In this document: piece after piece, positions 55,916-61,813 of the stretch | How positions within the stretch are numbered: the first letter of the stretch is position 1 | Layout: the number at the start of each line of letters is the position of its first letter | DNA from: Rhodovulum sp. P5 | GTDB taxonomy: Bacteria > Pseudomonadota > Alphaproteobacteria > Rhodobacterales > Rhodobacteraceae | Length of the DNA stretch: 64,000 nt | Direction: 5' to 3' | NCBI RefSeq assembly: GCF_002079305.1 | Contig: NZ_CP015039.1 | Coordinates: 2,005,501-2,069,500, forward strand | The notes under the pieces: generated by a model | The model's database searches: none | Seen by the model: the letters and a program-made list of their open reading frames with translations, nothing else | What the model was told of the DNA's origin: nothing | Position numbers and translations under genes: made by a program

Positions 55916-57268
55916 ATGAACACGGCAGAACGGCGCCGGATCTGGGGATGGTGGTTCTTCGACTGGGCGGCACAGCCCTATGCCACGCTGCTTTTGACCT
56001 TTATCTTCGCCCCTTACATCAAGGACTTGCTGGGCGACGGCAGCGCCGCGCAGGCGGCCTGGGGCTATGGCGTGGGCGCAGCGGGCCTCGTCATCGCGAT
56101 CTGCGCCCCCCTGCTGGGCGCGGTGGCGGACAAAAGCGGCCATCGCATGGTGTGGATGCTGCTGTTCTCGCTCATGTATGTGTTGGGCGCGGCGGGGCTG
56201 TGGTGGGCGGACCCGGCGGATTTCAGCATTCCGCTTCTGCTCTTCTCCTTCGGGCTTGGCCTGATGGGGATGGAATTCGCCACGATCTTCATCAACGCGA
56301 TGCTGCCGGAACTTGGGCCGCGGCGCGAGCTTGGCAAGATCTCGGGCACCGGCTGGGCCTTCGGGTATCTCGGCGGGCTGATCGCGCTTGTCATCATGCT
56401 GCTTTACTTTGCCGAGGGCGACACCGGCACAACCCTGATCGGGCGGGAGCCCGCCTTCGGCCTTGACCCCGAGGCCCGGGAAGGCACGCGGTTCGTGGGC
56501 CCGTTCACGGCGCTCTGGTACGCGCTGTCGATGATTCCGTTCTTCCTATGGGTGCACCTGCCCCCCCATCCGGAGCGCACAACCTTTCGCAAGGCCCTCG
56601 GTCAGGCGTTGCCGGAGTTGCGCGCCACCTTGCGGCATCTGCCGCGCACACCCAGCCTGTCGGCCTATCTGGTCTCGTCGATGTTCTATCGCGATGCGCT
56701 GAGCGGCATGTATGTCTTCGGGGGCATCTACGCGGCGGGTATGCTGGACTGGTCCGTGATCGATGTGGGAATCTTCGGGATTGTCGCTGCGGTAACGGCG
56801 GCGGTGTTTTCCTGGGTCGGCGGGCAGGCCGACTACCGCTTTGGCCCCAAGCCGGTTCTGGTGTTCTGCGTGATCCTGCTGACGCTGGTCGCCATGGGGG
56901 TGATCTTCGTCTCGCGCGAGGCGGTGTTCGGCGTGCCCGTAGCGGCCGACTCCGCCCTGCCCGACATTGCGTTTTTCATTCTGGGGGCGATCATCGGGGC
57001 GGCCGGCGGTGCGTTGCAGACGGCCAGCCGAACGATGATGGTCCGGCAGGCCAATCCCGACAAGATGACGGAGCATTTCGGCCTGTTCGCCCTGACGGGA
57101 AAGGCGACCTCGTTCATCGCGCCCCTCTCCATCGGGTTCATCACCGACATCTCCGGATCGCAACAGATGGGGATTACACCCCTGGTTGTGCTTTTTCTGT
57201 TGGGGCTTTTTCTGCTACTCTTCGTCCGGGCAGATGGAGAGCGGGCAGAACGATGGCAGGAAACCTGA
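55916..57268 (+). CDS. MFS transporter, UMF1 (Atg22-like) family
   Basis: A 450-residue major-facilitator protein with about twelve membrane segments. The N-terminal WGWWFFDWAAQPYATLLLTFIFAPYI (residues ~11-36) is the UMF1 family start; the central loop carries the FVGPFTALWYALSMIPFF segment. Vacuolar members export amino acids; the bacterial substrate is not known. mepA overlaps its end by 16 nt and is probably co-transcribed. Confidence 0.92.
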   Translation: MNTAERRRIWGWWFFDWAAQPYATLLLTFIFAPYIKDLLGDGSAAQAAWGYGVGAAGLVIAICAPLLGAVADKSGHRMVWMLLFSLMYVLGAAGLWWADPADFSIPLLLFSFGLGLMGMEFATIFINAMLPELGPRRELGKISGTGWAFGYLGGLIALVIMLLYFAEGDTGTTLIGREPAFGLDPEAREGTRFVGPFTALWYALSMIPFFLWVHLPPHPERTTFRKALGQALPELRATLRHLPRTPSLSAYLVSSMFYRDALSGMYVFGGIYAAGMLDWSVIDVGIFGIVAAVTAAVFSWVGGQADYRFGPKPVLVFCVILLTLVAMGVIFVSREAVFGVPVAADSALPDIAFFILGAIIGAAGGALQTASRTMMVRQANPDKMTEHFGLFALTGKATSFIAPLSIGFITDISGSQQMGITPLVVLFLLGLFLLLFVRADGERAERWQET

Positions 57269-58146
57269 TTGGCGCGATCGTTGCGCTGACATTGGCGACA
57301 TCCGCGCAGGCGGCCCCGACGGCCAGTTCCCTGTTCGGGGCGAAACAGGATGCCTCCGGCCACCGTGCGGCGGCCATCGGAAGCTATGCCAAGGGCTGCG
57401 GTGCGGGGCTGGTGCAACTGCCCGAAACCGGGCCCACATGGCAGGCGATGCGCCTGTCGCGCAACCGCAACTGGGGCCACCCCGAGACGATCGATTTCAT
57501 CGAACGGCTGAGCGCCCGGGCCACGCAATATGGCTGGAAAGGGCTTTACGTCGGCGATATCAGCCAGCCGCGCGGCGGGCCGATGCTTTCGGGCCATGCC
57601 TCGCACCAGATCGGGCTGGATGTCGATATCTGGATGCTGCCGCCCAAGCGGCTGAACCTGTCCCGCCGGGAACGCGAAAACCTGTCATCGATCAATGTGC
57701 GCAGCGAAGACCAGCGCAGCGTCAATGGCAATTTCACCCGCGCCCATGCTGCCGTGCTGCGCGCCGCGGCGTCGGACCCCGCGGTTGATCGCATCTTCGT
57801 CACGCCGCCGGTCAAGGTGGAACTGTGCAAGACCGCGAAACGCTCCGACAAGGCGTGGCTTCAGAAGATCCGGCCGTTTTACGGGCACAACTATCACTTC
57901 CACGTGCGTCTGAAGTGCCCCGACGGGTCCCGCTATTGCGCGCCGCAGCGGCCAACAGTATCGCAATTGTCCAAGGGAGGCGATGGCTGTGACGAGACGC
58001 TTGAATGGTGGGTGACCGACTATCTCGATCCGCCGAAGACGGCCCCCACAAAGCCGGCAAAACCCGCCCCCAAGCGGCGTCATCCCCGCGAATACACGAT
58101 GGCCGACCTGCCAAAGGAATGCCGCACCGTACTTTCTTCGGACTGA
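57253..58146 (+). CDS. mepA: Penicillin-insensitive murein endopeptidase MepA
   Basis: MepA is a periplasmic LAS-type zinc metallopeptidase that cuts the D-Ala-meso-DAP cross-links of peptidoglycan. The 297-residue protein has a signal peptide (to about residue 20), the LSGHASHQIGLDVDIW motif (His115, His118, Asp125; the His-x2-His and His-x6-Asp spacing matches E. coli MepA) and HNYHFHVRL with the third ligand. A short basic tail follows. ATG 57253 overlaps the UMF1 transporter stop by 16 nt. Confidence 0.93.
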   Translation: MAGNLIGAIVALTLATSAQAAPTASSLFGAKQDASGHRAAAIGSYAKGCGAGLVQLPETGPTWQAMRLSRNRNWGHPETIDFIERLSARATQYGWKGLYVGDISQPRGGPMLSGHASHQIGLDVDIWMLPPKRLNLSRRERENLSSINVRSEDQRSVNGNFTRAHAAVLRAAASDPAVDRIFVTPPVKVELCKTAKRSDKAWLQKIRPFYGHNYHFHVRLKCPDGSRYCAPQRPTVSQLSKGGDGCDETLEWWVTDYLDPPKTAPTKPAKPAPKRRHPREYTMADLPKECRTVLSSD

Positions 58147-59015
58147 CCGCTTCCCTCCTGCTGCTGCTGTCGTTGGCGACCTCTGACCGGCAGGGTTCTG
58201 TCGCGTTCGTGGGCAGCCTGACCTTGCCCGAGGGTCGGGACTTCAAGGGATGGTCCGGCGTGGAAATCGCGCCCGATGGTACAACGCTGTTCGCGCTGAG
58301 CGACCGGACGCGTCTGATAACGGCGACATTGCAGCGGAACGACGGCAAGCCGGCGGGATTGACCGACGTCACATCCGTGCACCTGCGGGACGACACGGGC
58401 AAGCCGATCCGGGCAGGCTTTGACTCCGAGGGGCTGGCGCTTGGCCCCGATGGCGCGCTCTACGTGTCGTTCGAGGGCTGGGAACGGGTCTGGCGCTGGG
58501 AAAAACCGGGCGACGCGGCAACATGGAAGCCCGATTTCCCGCATCCCGACATCGCCCCCAAGAACAAGGGGCTTGAGGCGCTCGCGGTCGATGATCGGGG
58601 CGATGCCTACACGATTTTCGAGCATACGGGCGGCCAGACGATGTTGCAGGTCTACCGCCTCTCGGGGCGGGAGTGGAGCGCGCCCTTCACCCTGCCACGG
58701 CGCGGCGCCTTCAAACCGGTCGGCGCCGATTTCGGCCCCGATGGGCGGTTCTACCTGCTGGAGCGTGCGTTCTACCCACCGATCGGGTTCGCATCGCGGA
58801 TCCGGCGCTTCGACTTCAGCCCCGAGGGTCTGTCAAACGAGACCGTCCTGCTGAAGACCCGTGTCGGCCGCCACGCCAATCTTGAAGGGCTGTCGGTCTG
58901 GCGCGACGACACCGACGCAATTCGCCTGACGATGGTGTCCGACAACAACGGGCTGAAGTTGCTGCGCAACCAGATCGTTGAATACCGGGTTGCCAAGAAC
59001 GCCGCCGGCAGATAG
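58119..59015 (+). CDS. Secreted phytase/esterase-like beta-propeller protein
   Basis: A 298-residue protein of the esterase-like activity of phytase family (PF13449 type). An N-terminal hydrophobic signal (LTASLLLLLSLATS) precedes repeating strands such as WSGVEIAPDGTTLFALSDRT, GFDSEGLALGPDGALYVSFE and NLEGLSVWRDDTDAIRLTMVSDNNG; the E-x-L motif and Asp-rich loops hold metal in relatives. The ATG at 58119 is close to AAAGGA and overlaps mepA by 28 nt; an alternative start is possible. Substrate (inositol phosphates or other esters) is not certain. Confidence 0.78.
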   Translation: MPHRTFFGLTASLLLLLSLATSDRQGSVAFVGSLTLPEGRDFKGWSGVEIAPDGTTLFALSDRTRLITATLQRNDGKPAGLTDVTSVHLRDDTGKPIRAGFDSEGLALGPDGALYVSFEGWERVWRWEKPGDAATWKPDFPHPDIAPKNKGLEALAVDDRGDAYTIFEHTGGQTMLQVYRLSGREWSAPFTLPRRGAFKPVGADFGPDGRFYLLERAFYPPIGFASRIRRFDFSPEGLSNETVLLKTRVGRHANLEGLSVWRDDTDAIRLTMVSDNNGLKLLRNQIVEYRVAKNAAGR

Positions 59016-59081
59016 ACGACCCTGTCTGCCCACAGGGGTGGGCCAAGTCTCCGCAACCTTGTCAAAACGGAAACCGTTCCA

Positions 59082-59702
59082 ATGACCCGTATTCTGCCCG
59101 GCATCCTCGCCATGGCCGCCATCGTGGTGGCCTCCAACATCCTCGTCCAGTTCCTGTTCGGCCAATGGCTGACATGGGGCGCCTTTACCTATCCGCTGGC
59201 CTTTCTGGTGACCGACGTGATGAACCGCGTCTATGGCCCCGGGCCCGCGCGCCGTGTCATCCTTGCCGGTTTCGTGGTGGGGATCGCCTGTTCCTTCATC
59301 GGCACGCAGATCACCGGGGAATTCGGCCCGCTGGTCACGCTGCGCATCGCGCTCGGCTCCGGCCTCGCCTTCCTGACGGCGCAGCTGCTTGACGTGGCGG
59401 TGTTCGACAGGCTGCGGGACGGGCGCTGGTGGCGCGCGCCGCTGGCCTCCACACTGATCGGGTCCACCGTCGATACGGCGCTGTTCTTCACCATCGCGTT
59501 TTCGGGGGCGCTGACCATCCTTGAACCCGCAAACGATGTTTTTTGGGCCAACGAGATCCTGCCGCTTCTGGGGGTCGGACCGATGGTGCCGCTCTGGGTT
59601 TCGCTGGCCGTGGCGGACTGGGGTGTGAAGTTTGCCTTGGCGTTGATCGCGCTTGTGCCTTTCCGCCTGATTGTTGGGCGGCTGACAGCACAAGTTGCGT
59701 GA
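59082..59702 (+). CDS. yhhQ: Queuosine precursor transporter (YhhQ/VUT family)
   Basis: A 206-residue inner-membrane protein with six hydrophobic segments. WGAFTYPLAFLVTDVMNRVYGPGPARRVILAGF (near 26-58) and the LIGSTVDTALFF segment are typical of the YhhQ family, which imports queuine or preQ1 for tRNA modification. Single gene, with an untranslated control region downstream. Confidence 0.9.
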   Translation: MTRILPGILAMAAIVVASNILVQFLFGQWLTWGAFTYPLAFLVTDVMNRVYGPGPARRVILAGFVVGIACSFIGTQITGEFGPLVTLRIALGSGLAFLTAQLLDVAVFDRLRDGRWWRAPLASTLIGSTVDTALFFTIAFSGALTILEPANDVFWANEILPLLGVGPMVPLWVSLAVADWGVKFALALIALVPFRLIVGRLTAQVA

Positions 59703-59708
59703 ATTAAT

Positions 59709-59714
59709 TTGACA
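59709..59714 (+). promoter_or_regulatory. Isolated perfect -35 hexamer upstream of the micro-ORF
   Basis: TTGACA at 59709-59714, 63 nt before the micro-ORF start. The best -10 at 16-17 nt is poor (CAGTCT), so promoter status is tentative. Confidence 0.3.
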
Positions 59715-59756
59715 GACACCAAATCTGTGGCAGTCTGAGGTCAACGGCAACAGCAG

Positions 59757-59772
59757 AAAGGAGGTGGTCCAG
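59757..59772 (+). promoter_or_regulatory. Hyper-extended Shine-Dalgarno sequence
   Basis: AAAGGAGGTGGTCCAG (59757-59772) pairs with 16 consecutive bases of the 16S rRNA 3' end CUGGAUCACCUCCUUU (15 Watson-Crick pairs, one G-U). The core AGGAGG is 7 nt from the GTG start codon at 59772. Ordinary genes in this window show only 4-7 nt of match. Confidence 0.8.
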
Positions 59773-59828
59773 TGTCTAGAGTGATATTGGAGAGAGAGGT
59801 TGGAACAGTCGCGGGGGCCGTGATCTAA
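59772..59828 (+). CDS. Micro-ORF (18 aa) with an exceptional ribosome-binding site
   Basis: GTG start at 59772 (7 nt after AGGAGG) to TAA at 59826-59828, encoding MSRVILEREVGTVAGAVI. The product matches no family I know. It is followed by a region that can fold (TGGGCC/GGCCCA) and a Rho-independent terminator at 59900, so it lies in a short transcript of about 200 nt upstream of arfB. A leader peptide, a 30S-binding RNA, or a real micro-protein are all possible. Confidence 0.55.
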   Translation: MSRVILEREVGTVAGAVI

Positions 59829-59899
59829 GGGCAACCCCAAGGATCGAACACTCGCGATTGGGCCTCACGCTCTAACCGGCCCATCTCCGTAGCTCTCGA

Positions 59900-59931
59900 G
59901 GGTCGTCCGCATCGGGCGGCCCTTTCCTTTT
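59900..59931 (+). terminator. Rho-independent terminator upstream of arfB
   Basis: GGGTCGTCC (59900-59908) pairs with GGGCGGCCC (59914-59922), 9 bp with two G-U pairs and a 5-nt loop GCATC, then TTTCCTTTT. It would end the micro-ORF transcript 26 nt before arfB, so it may act as an attenuator for arfB or end a separate small transcript. Confidence 0.75.
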
Positions 59932-59957
59932 GCCCCCTTTCGGCGCAGGGTCGCCCC

Positions 59958-60380
59958 ATGCTGCGCATCACCGATCAGATCGCCATCGAGGACTGGGAAA
60001 TCACAGAGGTCTTTTCCCGCGCCTCGGGCCCCGGCGGGCAGAACGTCAACAAGGTCTCGACCGCCGTCGATCTGCGGTTCGAGGCCGAACGCTCGCCCAA
60101 CCTGCCCGATCCGGTCAAACGCCGGCTGAAACGTCTGGCCGGGCGGCGCTGGACGCAGGACGGCGCGATCCTGATCTCGGTGCAGGACACCCGCAGCCAG
60201 GCCCGCAACAGGGACATCGCGCGCGAACGGCTGGCAGAGTTGATCCGCAAGGCCACCGAGGCCCCGAAGCGGCGCATCGCGACCCGGCCGACGCTGGGCT
60301 CCAAGAAACGGCGCCTGAAGGCCAAGAAGGAACGCGGCGAGGTCAAGACCCTTCGGGGCAGGGTATCACCAGAGGAATAG
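59958..60380 (+). CDS. arfB: Alternative ribosome-rescue factor ArfB (peptidyl-tRNA hydrolase)
   Basis: ArfB (YaeJ) enters stalled ribosomes without a stop codon and hydrolyses the peptidyl-tRNA. The 140-residue protein has the release-factor GGQ motif at residues 26-28 within FSRASGPGGQNVNKVSTAVDLRF and a long basic C-terminal tail rich in Lys and Arg that threads into the empty mRNA channel. No other domain. It follows a terminator, so control by the preceding short transcript is conceivable. Confidence 0.94.
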   Translation: MLRITDQIAIEDWEITEVFSRASGPGGQNVNKVSTAVDLRFEAERSPNLPDPVKRRLKRLAGRRWTQDGAILISVQDTRSQARNRDIARERLAELIRKATEAPKRRIATRPTLGSKKRRLKAKKERGEVKTLRGRVSPEE

Positions 60381-60512
60381 GCGCCGTCCGGAACGGGAAG
60401 GGCGCGCAGGGCAAAGCTTCACGGCGCCCGCAAAGGCTCCGTCACACATGTTGGCCATCAACCGCCGGCGCTGTCTTGCGCTATTCCCCATCCGGCGTCT
60501 GGCATGTCACCC

Positions 60513-61130
60513 TCAGAAAAGGTCGATGTCCGGGGCGGCGTCCTCAACCGGCTCGCCCAGGGCACGGGCGCAGGCATCGCGCTGTTCGGCCATCACGAAC
60601 TTTGACCGCGCCGCCTCGATGATCGTCTTGGGTTCCGACGCAGCCTCGGACGAACGCAGGATCAGCGCGGGGTTCAGTCGGTTCAGCCCCTCGTTCATGG
60701 TCTTGACCGCATCGAGGATCTGGCGCGACTTGTCCTGGTTCTGGCCATCGCCGATCATCTCCAGCAAATGCCCTTCAGCCTCGGACAGGAACCGGTCGAT
60801 GGTGTTCAGCAGAACCTCTTCGCGTCGTGTCAGGGGCGCACAGCATTCGCGGGGCGACAGGCTTCGGCAGGTCGCCTCCGACGATACGTCGAAGCCGGGC
60901 GCGGTTGCCCGTGCCACCTCCCGCAGTCCGTCGATGGCCGAAATCGCCGAGGCAGCGCCGCCGATCCAGCTTTCCGAAACGGTCTGCATGATCTCTGACG
61001 CGACATCGATCTGGCCATTCGTGACCCGAACATAGTCGCCCATCGCGGCCGTGAAACGTTCCGCATATGCAGGCATTTCGGCCTGGGCGTCGATGGCTGG
61101 ATGCGTGATCCGGTTGCTTTCGTCGTTCAT
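60513..61130 (-). CDS. CheZ-like helical protein of the chemotaxis operon (candidate CheY-P phosphatase)
   Basis: A 205-residue, almost all-helical protein that starts 26 nt after cheY. Residues 124-145 (EMIGDGQNQDKSRQILDAVKTM) resemble the CheZ catalytic helix, whose Asp and Gln are spaced D-x3-Q (QDLTGQ in E. coli); here Q132-D133-x3-Q137. The protein ends EPVEDAAPDIDLF, an acidic-hydrophobic tail like the CheY-binding peptide of CheZ, and length (205) is close to E. coli CheZ (214, from family knowledge). The match is short and may be convergence, but position after cheY supports it. ATG 61128-61130. Confidence 0.6.
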   Translation of the reverse strand: MNDESNRITHPAIDAQAEMPAYAERFTAAMGDYVRVTNGQIDVASEIMQTVSESWIGGAASAISAIDGLREVARATAPGFDVSSEATCRSLSPRECCAPLTRREEVLLNTIDRFLSEAEGHLLEMIGDGQNQDKSRQILDAVKTMNEGLNRLNPALILRSSEAASEPKTIIEAARSKFVMAEQRDACARALGEPVEDAAPDIDLF

Positions 61131-61156
61131 CGTCCCGATCCTCGACCCGTTGCGTT

Positions 61157-61525
61157 TCAGGTCGGCAGAACCTGGTCGAGCACCGCGAAGAGCTTCTCCG
61201 GCTCGACGGGCTTGACCAGCCAGCCGGTGGCCCCGGCGGTTTTCGCGCGATCGCGCTGGTCCTGGCTGCTTTCGGTGGTCAGCACGAGGATCGGCGTGAA
61301 CCGGCAGCCGCCATTCTTGCGCGCATGCTGAATGAACTCGATCCCGTCCATGCCGTCCATGTTCAGGTCGGTGATGATCAGATCCGGGCGATAACCGGTC
61401 TTGAGCTTCTTCATCGCGTCCTCGCCGCTGCGGCAATCCTCCACGGTATAGCCACCGCGGGAAATCGTCTGACGCATGCTGGTCAGCACCGTCGGGCTGT
61501 CATCGACGATCAGGATATTTGTCAT
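61157..61525 (-). CDS. cheY: Chemotaxis response regulator CheY
   Basis: A 122-residue single-domain receiver. Phosphoacceptor Asp53 (IITDLNMDGMDG), acidic pair Asp8/Asp9, Thr83/84 and Lys105 (LVKP) are present. CheY-P binds the flagellar switch. It lies after cheA and a STAS gene and before the CheZ-like gene, in one leftward operon. No output domain. Confidence 0.95.
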   Translation of the reverse strand: MTNILIVDDSPTVLTSMRQTISRGGYTVEDCRSGEDAMKKLKTGYRPDLIITDLNMDGMDGIEFIQHARKNGGCRFTPILVLTTESSQDQRDRAKTAGATGWLVKPVEPEKLFAVLDQVLPT

Positions 61526-61549
61526 GTCTCTTGCCTTTCTTCGGGCCGC

Positions 61550-61813
61550 TCAGGCGGCATGGGTGATCGTTGCGCCGTCCCGATGAAGGATCGGGGCAAG
61601 CAATGCATTAAGGTCTTCGGCCTGTGGCAGGGCGACGGTCGCGGGCTGATAGGCCATCAGCACCTGCAAGACCGCGGTGTGGATGTGGGTCGCGCCTGAC
61701 AGGTCCACGCGGCGCTCACCGCCCGCTTCCAGAAAGGCGACCAGCGCCTCGGCCTCCTCGACCGCGGCGACACCTTCGATGCGGGCGATCTCGCCCTCGG
61801 TCAGGACCGGCAT
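61550..61813 (-). CDS. STAS-domain protein
   Basis: An 87-residue single STAS domain: VDLSGATHIHTAVLQVLMAY is the strand-loop-helix in which the phosphorylatable residue of anti-anti-sigma factors lies (here Thr at the usual place). It lies between cheA and cheY, overlapping the cheA stop by 13 nt. A STAS protein in a chemotaxis operon is common in alphaproteobacteria; the partner is unknown. Confidence 0.82.
   Translation of the reverse strand: MPVLTEGEIARIEGVAAVEEAEALVAFLEAGGERRVDLSGATHIHTAVLQVLMAYQPATVALPQAEDLNALLAPILHRDGATITHAA

Noticed and set aside
59830..59900. tRNA-like string (GGTTAGAGC and GTTCGATCC) on the minus strand near 59850-59880
   Set aside because: It does not form a cloverleaf: the acceptor and D-stems are missing and spacing between the arms is wrong.
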